This document shows, piece by piece, positions 12,290 to 22,655 of a stretch of 64,000 nucleotides of DNA. Made by a program: the position numbers and the translations under genes. Each line of letters begins with the position of its first letter. Positions within the stretch are counted from its first letter, which is position 1. The stretch covers positions 5,731,501 to 5,795,500 of the forward strand of contig JASSKH010000023.1 of assembly GCA_031763025.1 (NCBI GenBank), given 5' to 3'. This stretch comes from Macrocystis pyrifera (Eukaryota; Sar; Phaeophyceae; Laminariales; Laminariaceae). The notes under the pieces are model-generated. The model was given only the letters and a program-made list of their open reading frames with translations, was not told the DNA's origin and searched no databases.

Positions 12290-12400
12290 ATGGCATCGCC
12301 AGGTACAATATCGCGAAAATGGCTCCAAAGTTTGCGTCTATAAAAAAAGCTGAGGCTCGCTCACGGCGAGGCACCAACAAATGTCGTCCCTGTATTTATT
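12290..12400 (-). pseudogene. partial duplicate of the exon start at 12908
   Basis: The minus strand carries gacgcaaactttggagcc and cgatattgtacctggcg, clearly related to the first ~60 bp of the exon beginning at 12908, but without its reading frame. It looks like a decayed 5' exon fragment about 530 bp downstream of the intact exon. Confidence 0.45.
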
Positions 12401-12737
12401 GAACAACATCGGGTGGCAGGTGGCAGGTGGCAGGTGTACCATGACGAACAGCAGCAGCAGCAGCAGGAGCAGCCACAACAACAGAATATACGCACACACA
12501 TCACCAGAATACATACCTGGTATACACCTTCACGGCACGAGCGCACGTGAGGCCCTGCCCGGTGCGAAGCAGGCCGGCCGGCACATTGGCGCATGAATCG
12601 ACCGAAAATGCTCACTGCGTCGCGAGAGAAAAAGTCACGACATGATCATTTGTAGGTCGCAAGGCCCGAGGAGATCATTCTTCCCGAACAGGACCGTCTA
12701 CAGATATGCATCACGAGCCTGTGATCACATGAAACCC

Positions 12738-13940
12738 TCAAGAAAAGACACGCCCGTCAGACACAGCCAGAGCGAGGCCGAGGTCGCCCTTGACAGAGTG
12801 GGAAGAGTAGGGGTCGGCGAGCACGATGAGGAAGTTACGCGCCGCCAGGTAGGTGCCCCTCGTCGCGAGGTATCTCGAAAACGGCTCAAGTTTACGTCTT
12901 AAGAAATGCTGAGAAGTGCTCAGAACGAAGCACCAACAATTCCACACATGTATTTGTAGTAGGCTATCGTATCACTAATCTCAAGTGACATTCGTCCGAT
13001 GACGTGTGTGCTTGCGTGTTACCAGGTACCTACCATTCTGACCGGTAATATAAGATACGTTGGGTGGTAATATCATTATTAAAACGGGGCTTACATTTGC
13101 GGTCAGAGTGGCACTGGTGTACTGTTTGCGTACCAGGTATACTGAAACTTTCGTGGACTCTGTACTATTACGGGGGACCATAGTAAATAGGACCAAATTT
13201 TGTTAGTAAAATAGGTAAATATATAGGTTTTTGTGTGTACTGTAGGTCCTATTTACTATGGTCCCCGTAATACGATTGTTGATAGACTACAACCCGGTGA
13301 CTTGGTAGATGGTCCGCGTGCCTACCAATATCAATTTCGTGGGTTCGAGTCTCGCCGAGTGCATACTCGTAGTGACTTTTCCTTGCATAAAAATGGATCA
13401 GCGGAAAGCGCGAGAGCGTGAGTCAGCAATATTCGATGAAAAAAAAACGACGAGCAGAGGGATTGCCGAACCCTATGCGCAATAAAAAAGAAGGCACGTA
13501 CCGGGGGGGGGAAGGAACGGCACCTGTGACCACGGGTTTTTCCAGAAGAGTGCTGAGGATAAAACCTCTCTTTTAGGACTGCAGTCTCTCGTGGGGGAAA
13601 AAACCGCTCTAATTCTAAGTAGTTTGGTCCCAAAACGGGACTGCGGTCCTAAACGGGTGAACTGGAAAGTAAAAGTGATGATGAAAAAGGAAAAAGAAAA
13701 AAAACAGTGCTATTAATAGTACCAGTAGACGATACCTGATCTCGGAGGTTGTTGGCGACGAACTTGCTTCTGGAATGGCGGCCGTGGTGCACGAGTCCCT
13801 TGAGTGTGGCCCGAACCGGCTCTCTCGCGGCGTGGTCTTGGACGAGCTGCAGAATGCGCCGCCCGCTCGACCCGAGATTTCGCTCCAGCAGCGCCATGCT
13901 GACTTGTGTGACACCGAAGTTCAGAGTGTGGCGAGTCTTT
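12738..13940 (-). CDS. unrecognised gene, two 3' exons
   Basis: Exon 13736-13940 has acceptor catcacatacag, 68 full codons, and donor cag|gtatcg. It joins in phase 0 to the terminal exon 12738-12908 (acceptor cacttctcag, TGA stop). The combined C-terminal 124 residues include MALLERNLGSSGRRILQLV, HHGRHSRSKFVANNLRDQ, and the hydrophobic segment AARNFLIVLADPY. No family is recognised; ADPYSSHSVKGD recalls a C2-like loop but this is weak. The antisense strand is also open over the larger exon, so strand choice rests on the splice signals and on phase agreement between the two exons. 5' exons would fall in or beyond the N gap, uncomfortably close to the plus-strand gene starting at 14299, so one of the two models may be incomplete. 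Confidence 0.45.
13168..13270 (+). mobile_element. TA-MITE copy
   Basis: Near-consensus 103-bp element, immediately upstream of the SINE at 13283. Confidence 0.95.
13283..13704 (+). mobile_element. tRNA-headed SINE carrying an inserted cccgttttggg element
   Basis: Head gacttggtagatggtccgcg and B box gggttcgagtctcgcc, then the body and an A-rich tail. Compared with the copy at 49637, about 85 bp with ggactgcag at one end and ctgcggtcc at the other has been inserted at 13575-13660. Confidence 0.88.
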
Positions 13941-14198
13941 CTGTATGTGATGTGGTGGTGTGGTGGGTGGTGGGTAGGGGTACTTAACAGGTTGTGATCT
14001 GCTGCTGGTCATGAATTGCCGAACACCGACAACAACCACAGCAGCAGCATTATAACTATGATACTGGTACACCAACCACAATCAGAGTAGTTGCAGTGCA
14101 ATCACAGCAGCAGTGCACCCTGTGCGGCTGTGGTGGAAATGTACCAGGTACAGATATTGATATTAATATCAGTACAACTGGAATAACAGAGGTCGGCG

Positions 14199-14298
14199 NN
14201 NNNNNNNNNNNNNNNNNNNNNNNNNNNNNNNNNNNNNNNNNNNNNNNNNNNNNNNNNNNNNNNNNNNNNNNNNNNNNNNNNNNNNNNNNNNNNNNNNN
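14199..14298. other. assembly gap (100 N)
   Basis: Exactly 100 N, probably an arbitrary gap size. It hides the 5' part of the plus-strand gene that follows. Confidence 1.
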
Positions 14299-16274
14299 GG
14301 GCGGGGGCGGAGGGGGAGGCAGTGCAGGCGGCGGCGAGAGGGTTATGTTCGAGCACGAGGAGATTGTCACCTTCGAGCCGTGGATGGCGGACCCTGAAAT
14401 CGCGGCTGTTGGACGCTTGGAAGGCATTACGATTGAGGCAAGAATGGAGGGGGGGGGGGGGGGGTGAGGGGGGGGGGGGAGGGCGTACTCATTTGTTGCT
14501 TGCCTTAGTCTTTCGACCATTGACCACGCATCCCTTTCGAGACGGAGCACCGTTCGTACTACTATTGGAGACACCTCTAATATTTGGGCGCTCACTTGTG
14601 TGTCGGGGGTAGGGGGGGGGTGTCATACCCCGAGACGATTGGCCGGGTTTTTGGGACGAGCTGGAGTTGGTTTCATTGTGGCAGCGAGGTATGACGTGAG
14701 AGAGGTCGCGCACAGTGAGCTTATGTGCGTGCATACGTGTATACGTGCGCCCCGACGGACGAGCGGGGATAAATGGTAGTTAGTTCGAATGTTTTGCGGT
14801 GTGTCGGAGCTACGGCGGTACCCGACTATCTCTGGTGACGAACGCAGGCGCGCTGCTGGTTCTTGCTGTTGTTCTTGTTTTCGTTCATGCTCTTGCGCTT
14901 CGGCTTGTTTTCGTGTGCCTGTTGTTGTCCTCGTGCTTTTTGCTGCTCTTGCGTGCTTGTGCTTGTTCTTGGGGTTGTTCCTGTTGTTTGTTGCTGTCGT
15001 GCTTGTTTGCTTGCGCTTGTGCTTGTTCTTGTTTCTCAGTGCAGCTCTTGTTCTTGTTTCTTGTCGTTTATCTTGTTCTTGTTCTGGCTTTTGTTCTTGT
15101 TCTCGTTCTTGTTTTCGTTCTTGTTCTCGTTCTTATCATTCCTCTTGTTCTTGTTCTTGTTCTGGCCTCTGTTCTTCTTCTTCTTCTTATTGTTGAATTT
15201 GTTCTTTTCCCTGTTCTTGTTCTCGTAAATGTCATTTTTCTTGTTCTTGTTCTTGCTCGATTGCGGGGAAACATAGCAACCAGGACCAATATATTCTCAG
15301 TGAAACTACTGGAATGTACAGTTTTTTGTAGCTACGATGGGTCCTGGTTGCTGTGGGCACCCGTTAGTATTATTGTTGTTTTGCTTGCGCTTACGCTTGA
15401 TGCTTGACGCATACACTCCCCCAATACTCTTACGCTAACGCTCCTTCTTCCTGCTCTTGTGCTCGCCCCCTTTTCCCTTGTTCGTTTTTTTCGGCGTCAG
15501 GTTACTGGGGCGACGAAGAAGGAGGAAGCCGCGGCCGACGCTGGACGCGGAGGCGCGAGAGGTGCCGCGGCGGCGGCCGGGGCGGCGGGGGGAGCGGGGG
15601 GGGGGTGGCACCGCGCCTGTTCGGCTCGGAGCTGCTCTATGAGCACCCCGAGATGCTTCTCGCCGTGGTGTGTACCACTAACTCATTACCTCTCTTGCCT
15701 GAAAGAACCTTTTGTAATCCCATAGGGGCCGTTTTTTTTAGAGCTGTACAAGGAGCAATCTACAGTAGTAAGAGATATATCAGGTACCTGATACCAGGTA
15801 TGATTTGTGAAGTCTGCCCGGTGTTTCTTTGTCTCGTTGAGTATCTCAATAACCTTATATATGTAATGCTGTGCTGTATCATACCTTTGTAAAAAAAGAT
15901 TCCGGTCCGCGCGCTGCCCTGCGCCGCCCCCGAGCCCCATGAAGTCACACAGCGCCTTGCTCCGCCCTGGCAGCGCTTGACGTCGCGCGCGCAGCAGCAA
16001 GGAAAACGAACGATGCAGAGAGTGCGCCCGTATTTGTAGTCGTTGGCCGCTGCTTTGCCACCTTAGCCGCGGCTGCGGTCCTTGCCTGGTCTCGTTAAGA
16101 GCCGCTACCCTTCCCGTTCCCTTTCCCTTTCCCTTATCCTATCCCACTCTTTATCCCCATCGCCTCTCCCTCAACTAACGTGTAGCCCCTCCTTCTTCCC
16201 CTCCCCTCCCCTCCGTCTCGAAAGGGATGCGTGGTCAATGGTCAAATGACTAAGGCAAGCAACAAATGAGTACG

Positions 16275-16308
<34 letters not shown>

Positions 16309-16491
16309 CCGTGCCTGGTCGGTGAAAACCCGACGTACTCCGTCCCCGGCATGGTAGGGATGCGAGGGTCTATGGTCATACGACTACGGCCATGCGTGAT
16401 AATGAGTACACCCCCCCCTCCCTTCCCCCTCCTCCCCTTCCCCCCCTCCTCCCCCCCTCGTCCTCCCCCATCGGCCCTCCCTTCCCTCCTC

Positions 16492-16522
<31 letters not shown>

Positions 16523-16524
16523 CT

Positions 16525-16555
<31 letters not shown>

Positions 16556-16665
16556 CCCCGCCCTCCCCCCCTCCCCCCCTCCCCTCCTCCCCCCCCCCTT
16601 CCTTCCCCCCTCCCTCCCTTCCCCCCCCCCCCCCCCCCCCCCCCCTTCCCCCTACGCTGCCCCCT

Positions 16666-16698
<33 letters not shown>

Positions 16699-16701
16699 AC
16701 C

Positions 16702-16733
<32 letters not shown>

Positions 16734-18741
16734 AGGGCAGGCTGATGCGCCGGAGGATCCCACCCTTAAGCCACCACCCTCGCCGAAACCCAGCAAGACA
16801 CCGGCGGCACCCGTAGTGCTGTCCGCTGCGCCCAAGAAGAGACAGCAGCAGCTTAGCCGCCCCGGGCGGGGAGTTGGACAAGTAAGCGGGGGGTTTTATT
16901 GTGTTCTGAAACCCGGGAGAGGGGTGGGGAGGTATCCGTGGGGGATGCCGTGTAGCGGACCGCGGTCGGTGCGGAGCAGCAATTACGATGCGGTTACGGT
17001 ACGGCATGTTGCGACTCGGCACGGTGCGGTACGGTGCGACATTGGACGATGCGGTACGGGGACAGTTTGGTTACGGTACGGTACTTTGCGGCGTAGTTCG
17101 GCACGGTGCAGCATATGGTACTGGTAGAGTGCGGTCATGATGCTGTCACGTTACGGGATGTTGTGTCAGGACACGGCCCGGTACGGTTCGGTATGGGGCG
17201 ATAGGGTGCGGTTGGGGGATGTTGCGGGATGGTTAGGTACGACATGATACGAGTGTGGTCCGGTCACGGCACTGTCACGGTACGGTATTTTGTGGGGCGC
17301 GACCCGACACGTTGCGGTGCGGTGCGGTATGAGAAGCTACGGTGCAGCTGTTCTGGTATGGATACGGCACTGTGCGTTGTGGCATCACACGGCACGGTGC
17401 GAAAAAATGGAACAGTTTGACACGGTACGGTACGGTGCACTACATTCCGGTACAGTGTGGCTCGGTATGGTGCAAGACACTGCACGGTATCGATACGGTA
17501 CGATACGGTGCGATGCGGTATGGTACGGTACGGCACGGTGCGGTACGGTACGGTACGGTACGATGCGTTACAGTACAGTGCGGTGTGGTGCTGTACGGTA
17601 TATGGTACGGTTACGGTACGATCACGGTACGGTACGGTGCGTTTCAGCACAGTGCGGTGTGGTGCTGTACAGTATATGGTACGGTTATGGTACGATCACG
17701 GTACGGTCACGGTACGGTGCGACACAGCCCGGTACACACCGCAGCCCACACATACAGTAAACACACCCTGATGTGGTGTCTATTCCATGTGCAAAATCCA
17801 TCCACCTCCCCCTCTCTTCCCTCCTCCCCCTCCGCGGCTCGATGCGTGTAATGTGCGGGGGCCCTCTCCTTCAACCTAAACGATTACTCTGCAAAACAAA
17901 TGCGGCTCTTTTTTTTCCTCACCAGGCGGCGGCTCTGCGAGCATCTGGGAAACCTTCAATGGCGGCAGCGGCAACGGCGGCATCGGCAGCAGCAGCACCC
18001 ATGGCAACAGCAGCGGAAGCAGCGGCGGCGGCGGTGGCGGCAGCAGCTGCGGCGGTAGCGGCGGCCCCGCCTGCCGCCGCCGCCGCCGCCGCTGCCGCCG
18101 TGTCGGGCGCGGCAGGGTCGGCGTCCGGTCTTGACGCAGATGTTGCTTCAGCCGTGATGGACGACATGAACGATGCAGAAGATGTGGTACGTATACGTGA
18201 TACATACGCGTGTGTGTATGTATGTTTGTGTATGCATCGCGCACCGTGCGTCCTCGTGTTCGTGTTTTGTTTTTGGTGGTGATGGTGGTGGTAGTGATGA
18301 TGTTGTTGTTGTTGTTGTTGTTGTTGTTGATGTGTTGCTGTTGTAGCTGTTGTTGTAGCTGTTGTTGATGCTGTTGTTGTCTCCAATTTTTGTTGTTTTC
18401 TCTTTCTTTTACTTGAAACTGGCAGAATAAGCCTGAATATTTGCTTAAATAGAAACCGTGAACGATAACAATGCGGAGAGCGCTCATACTACTGATGTCT
18501 GGTATCAGCTCCAAAGGTATATATTGTCGCCCCTCCCTCGCCCCACCCTTCCTACCCCCCTCGAGGACGCTTGTGTTCTCCAAAAATCGAAATATCAACA
18601 TCTCACCTTTGCCCTCCCCCTCAACCCTCCTTCTCCCATGCTGTAATCATTTTTGGCTGGGGCACGGCCCGTTTGTGTTTTGGTCGTCGTCGTCATAATC
18701 GTCGTCATCATCATCACCATCACCATCATCATCGTCATCAC

Positions 18742-18818
<77 letters not shown>

Positions 18819-18845
18819 CCGTCATCATCATCATCATCATCACCG

Positions 18846-18878
<33 letters not shown>

Positions 18879-19101
18879 CCATCATCATCATCACCACCGC
18901 CATCATTATCATCATCACACCGCCAACACCACCCCTACCACCATTATTACTGCCGTGACCACCACCATTTTCACTACCACCACCACCACCACCACCACGT
19001 CATCATCGCCACCGGTACAGCTTGGGATGGAAGACATTTTCTCAGGCTTATCGGGAGATCTGGCGGATGGCAGCTCTGCGTGGCCGCCTGATGACGTTTA
19101 G
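14299..19101 (+). CDS. unrecognised gene with Ala-rich segment, 5 exons, 5' end in gap
   Basis: Exons: 14299-14437 (from the gap; donor gag|gcaaga, a GC-type donor), 15501-15667, 16741-16881, 17926-18186, 19021-19101 (TAG stop). Every junction is phase 0, which supports the chain. Landmarks in order: FEHEEIVTFEPWMADPEIAA; KKEEAAADAGRGG then LFGSELLYEHPEMLLAV; a Pro/Lys segment KPPPSPKPSKTPAAP with KKRQQQ; about 60 residues rich in Ala; an acidic end LDADVASAVMDDMNDAEDV; C-terminus GMEDIFSGLSGDLADGSSAW. The second exon needs one extra G in the 10-G run at 15596-15605 to keep frame, probably a run-length error. Family unknown; composition suggests a disordered, possibly nuclear protein (inference). 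Introns contain a retrotransposon tail next to the first donor, a MITE variant, poly(C) retroposon tails, a GTACG satellite and an ATC satellite. Confidence 0.55.
14440..14590 (-). mobile_element. solitary poly(C) retrotransposon 3' tail
   Basis: G runs at 14450-14480, then gcgtactcatttgttgcttg and ttgaccacgcatccctttcg on the plus strand, the exact complement of the retrotransposon tail. It begins about 12 bp after a predicted donor. Confidence 0.9.
14860..15250. repeat. ttgttcttgttctcg minisatellite
   Basis: Degenerate 6/12-bp repeats of cttgtt over about 390 bp, intronic. Confidence 0.9.
15261..15366 (+). mobile_element. TA-MITE, diverged subfamily
   Basis: ttgcggggaaacatagcaac ... ggttgctgtgggcacccgtta: complementary ends of the same layout as the MITE but different bases at many paired sites. 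With 11328 it forms a second subfamily. Confidence 0.75.
16214..16307 (+). mobile_element. solitary poly(C) retrotransposon 3' tail
   Basis: ccgtctcgaaagggatgcgt ... caagcaacaaatgagtacg then a run of C. Retains the TGA that would stop the retrotransposon ORF. Confidence 0.93.
16308..16420 (+). mobile_element. 3' fragment of the ~560-bp poly(C) family
   Basis: Starts immediately after the C run of the preceding tail; contains tcggtgaaaacccgacgt, ggatgcgagggtctatgg and gagtacacccccc. Followed by about 310 bp of C-rich low-complexity DNA (16411-16732) that supplies the pyrimidine tract of the next exon. Confidence 0.9.
16421..16733. repeat. C-rich low-complexity tract
   Basis: Almost only C and T, several pure C runs. 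Probably expanded from the retroposon C tail. Confidence 0.9.
16985..17735. repeat. GTACG/GTGCG degenerate pentanucleotide satellite
   Basis: About 750 bp of tacggtacggtgcggtacgg-type sequence in an intron of the 14299-19101 gene. Contains a longer-period internal duplication around 17580-17720 (tatatggtacggttacggta twice). Confidence 0.93.
18695..18915. repeat. (ATC)n microsatellite
   Basis: More than 60 cat/atc units with sparse interruptions, intronic; makes spurious poly-His, poly-Ile and poly-Met frames. Confidence 0.97.
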
Positions 19102-19924
19102 CAGTGCAGCGGACGTCGTGTAGAGGAGAGGACAGGGGAGGACAGGAGAGGACAGGAGAGGACAGGAGAGGAGAGAAGGGAAGAGAGGGACAAGAGAGAA
19201 GAAAGGGAGAGGGACCCGTGATTTTTTATTCCGTTTTGGCCCACATTTCTGTCCGGAAAATTTGGTGTACATAGAGGCCGTAACCCTCTCAGGACTTCAA
19301 AGAGGGGAAAAAATGGACGATACAAAAGTGACTCTTGTATCACAACAATCGCCGCTACTCACCGCGTGACTTGGAGGCATTGTATAATTAATTATTGGTC
19401 GGTGTTCCCGAGATACAATGGTTGATGCAAGTCGTACGGCACGGGCGCAACATGATCTTATTATCTTATACCCCCGTACTGCTTGCTGGGCGCAGCGCTC
19501 ACGCTGGCTGGTCGTAGACGGTCGACAACACCAAAAGTTATCAACCATTTTGTTTCGGTCGCTATCGCTACACACCCAGAGAGAGGGGTTGGTTATAACC
19601 TTTTTGCAGAACGGGGTGCAGCTGTGCGAGCCATACTGTCTCCCCTGTCGGTCGTGGTTTGCCGTCGTCGTCGTCGTCGTCGTCGTCGTCGCAGCGCAGA
19701 CCGAAAACACGAGAGCTGCAGTGTTCTTCTTCTTGTACGATCCCTTCCACAAAACAAACCGCAAGCAAACATGTTGTCTCATCGAGTGTCCGAAAAGAGC
19801 AAACTGAAAAAAAAAACTCGAGGGAACCCATCAGAACAATTCTATATATATGTGCCAAAAAAAAAAGAGGAAGGCTTGTGAGGAGACTCTGGAACAGATC
19901 GAGAAACAATCCACACCTCGGATA

Positions 19925-21830
19925 ACGTAACACTCGGATAACACTTATCTACGTTATGGGGCCTAACACAGGAACGTGGTAACGTACTAACATAGTGTTA
20001 GCACCAGAGGAGCGATCGCGGTAACGCAGTAACACAGTGTTAACTGGAAACCCACGAACGTGCACGAGCCTTAACGTTATGTTGCTGCTCGGTCTCGTCC
20101 AGCTCTGGTACAGTAACATTATGTTATGCCGTGATCAGTCCTTGAACTAACACCGTAACACAGTGTTAGGCTTTGACCAAACACGTACGTTATTACTAAC
20201 ATTCCCAGATCGATATCCGCATGTTTACTAACACGATAACATCATGTTATTGTCGACGCAGCGTTAGAAGCAACACAATAACGTTATGTTTAGGAGGAGT
20301 GTTATACATAACACCCTAACATAACGTTACCATGTTCGCCAGCACCACTAACACATAACATTGTGTTACAGATAACACACTAACGGGACATAACGCAATG
20401 GCCAGCACTACTAACACTACGTTGTCTGGACCCCCCATCTGATTGCCTTAGGGTAGGATAACGTAACACTCTTCACTCGTACGTTAGATACGTTACAGTC
20501 TTGGCCGGCCCATGCGTAACATTATGTTAGGATGTTATAGCCTAAATGCGGAAGTCCCTGTAACATGTTAGGGTGTTACCGTCAGTGAAGATCTGATGGT
20601 AACATTCCGTTACCGTGTTACCATAAAAACCAATCCGGGTCTGACTCCATGTTACTGAGTTACCATTGGGGCCGAAGTCGTTCTAACTCAATGATACTAC
20701 GTTACCCTTTGGATCTTCCCGAGATATAACATGTGTTGCCTTTGTTAGTGGTAAAGCGGGCGTGTGGGAGTAACATAGCGTAGCCGTGTCATCCAATTTC
20801 GCCGACATCCCAGTAGGGGATACCTACAAAAATTTCCCCGGGGGGGAGGATATCATGGCATCCCCGATAAAAAAAAAACGCCTCCATATTTTAAAACCCC
20901 AAACAGGGGATATTTAGGATGGATCCCCGCAAAAAAAAAACGCCTCATTTGTTTTTGTGGAAACCCCGCCAGTACGTTATCCATCTATAACACATTACGT
21001 TATCCATCTATAACGTAATCTGCACACTCGCACGTACGAGTTAACACGGCAGTAACATATTGTTGAGTTTAGATTGGGGGTGTACGTTATCTACTAACTT
21101 GTGTCACTACATACATTGCATACGAGTTAACAAGATTAACATAATGCTATTGATAGTGTTTTATCGATCATACTAGTATACGTTTTCCGTTTGACGTATG
21201 CATGTTATGTTGTTATGGCAGCAAGACTTCCGTAATACCCTCACATAACGTCGCTCGAAACGGACTGCTGCTGCGGGCTGATACAGTAACGTAATGTTAA
21301 CGTTGTATTGACCATACACGCCATCCCTCTAACGTGTGTTACGATATAGCCCCTAGTAATAGGAGTTTCACTAACACACTAACATAGTGTTATGTACGCG
21401 TTTATTTGGCCGTGTACGTTATCCGTCGAAAGGGTGTTACGGTAGCACGAAGAATCCCGCTGACACACTAACATAACGTTACTCGCTACGGGCTGATGCC
21501 GCTAACACGGTAAAATAATGTTGACGTTTAAGTGACCGTGTACGTTATCCCTTTAACGTGTGTTGCGGTAACCACCAGGAATTCCGCTAACACGTTAACA
21601 TAGTGTCACTCGCTATGGGATGCATACCCTAACACCGTAACACATATACTGCGGTCGGTACGAGATCAAGGTAACACTCTTAACATAATGTTACGCGATC
21701 GCCCGCCAAGATCATAACACACTAACACTATGTTATCACAAAATCCAGAAAGTAACGTAAAATGTTACGTTTTTTTTTTTCACTGACTCCTAACATGAAC
21801 ATAAAACGTTAACTGTTACGCTATCCGAGG
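19925..21830. repeat. 42-bp phased array of short palindromes (TAAC-N5-GTTA)
   Basis: A 13-bp imperfect palindrome, consensus TAACATANTGTTA, recurs every 41-43 bp while the sequence between copies is not conserved. Exact TAAC-N5-GTTA matches start at 19988, 20030, 20114, 20156, 20237, 20317, 20356, 20517, 20600, 21287, 21380, 21469, 21681 and 21723; degenerate copies fill the intermediate positions (20072, 20197, 20279, 21330, 21511, 21554, 21596, 21638). Most are preceded about 8 bp upstream by an extra half-site TAACRC. The two arms change together (TAACAC..GTGTTA versus TAACAT..ATGTTA). The segment at about 20810-20965 is a different ~70-bp duplication rich in gggg and aaaa. No substantial open frame. 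The nearest analogy is a protein-binding satellite; function unknown. Confidence 0.9.
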
Positions 21831-22024
21831 TGTGAAACAATCCGTGTTTTGTTGTGAACGGGAGAATTGCGAATTTAGAGGTTGAAACATTCTATGATTG
21901 TGATGAGCGAAAAAAATACAACACATACTTTATGTATATCCCTGAGGAGGTCAGGGACTAGCCGAAACGAAACTAAGCATGAGCAGGTTAAAAGCGGACG
22001 TCAAAAAATTACGATGTAATTAGT

Positions 22025-22213
22025 ATGAGTCCGAGATTTAAATACCTGGTAAACAAAGAAGAGAGCTCGCGCACACGAGATCATTCTCACACAGTTCGAC
22101 AAGCACAGCAATCTCAAACGGGAAGGGCGAGACCTCAGCTGACCAGTGAACTACGTGATCAAGAGCAAAACCTTCCTGGAAAATTGAAGATCAATCTACC
22201 AGAATTTCCGTAG
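22025..22213 (+). CDS. short open frame between two arrays, doubtful
   Basis: 62 codons from ATG to TAG, charged and Gln-rich, ending in LKINLPEFP. It is the only ATG frame in the 2 kb around the palindrome arrays. No homologue is recognised and there is no supporting splice or promoter evidence; it may be chance or a decayed transposon fragment. Confidence 0.15.
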   Translation: MSPRFKYLVNKEESSRTRDHSHTVRQAQQSQTGRARPQLTSELRDQEQNLPGKLKINLPEFP

Positions 22214-22392
22214 TTTCTCCCGCCCACCCACCCCTTTTCTTTCGAAGGTGGGAGGAAAGGAGTTGGTACGAAGTAACAACATTCATTCTGTTAATCTAAA
22301 TACTGTCAGGAGTTTGAATGGTCGAAGACCATTTGGGGTACTCGGTCGTCCGAGACCTCACAGTAGGCCCCAGTCGAGGGGGGCCAAGGGAG

Positions 22393-22522
22393 GGAGTAAT
22401 AGGACTATTACATGGAGTAATAGAGAGGACTATTACATGGAGTAATAGAGAGGACTATTGCATGGAGTAATAGAGAGGGCTATTACATGGAGTAATAGAG
22501 GCTGTTACACGGAGTAACAGGG
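22393..22522. repeat. 25-bp palindrome array (TATTAC-N5-GTAATA)
   Basis: Four units of tattacatggagtaatagag (one arm base differs in unit 3) plus a final unit gttacacggagtaac, in which both arms changed together so that base pairing is kept. Confidence 0.92.
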
Positions 22523-22655
22523 TGTCGGTATGAACATGGAAAACCGTCAGTGACGTCGGTTTCGTGCCGAACAATGGAAAACTACCTCCCCCACGTCTCG
22601 GAGAAAAAGAATAACAACAACCCAATTCGAAAGATAAAACAACAAATGGTTGTTT

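Larger units (their letters stand above)
5865..12737. other. gene-poor stretch between the kinase gene and the next gene
   Basis: Holds MITEs (6179, 7213, 8826, 9588, 11328), GATCT-rich elements (8960, 10590), a SINE (11596), poly(G) tracts, a CTG/GCTG-rich stretch (8210-8660) and a small cccgttttggg element (11020). The kinase N-terminal exon should lie here but was not recognised. No other exon could be supported. Confidence 0.6.

Noticed and set aside
13749..13997. Plus-strand start-like frame (MAAVVHESLECG)
   Set aside because: Open with good composition, but lacks a convincing donor, while the minus strand has acceptor, donor and a phase-matching next exon. Not fully excluded.
16351..17127. 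Long Pro-rich open frame
   Set aside because: Produced by C-rich low-complexity DNA from retroposon tails running into a satellite; only 16741-16881 within it behaves like an exon.
18695..18915. His-rich or Met-rich protein
   Set aside because: Pure ATC microsatellite inside an intron.
19925..21830. Resemblance to a CRISPR array (short palindromes, regular period, variable spacers)
   Set aside because: The repeat is only 13 bp and degenerate, extra half-sites occur in spacers, no cas genes are present and the setting is an intron-rich nuclear genome.
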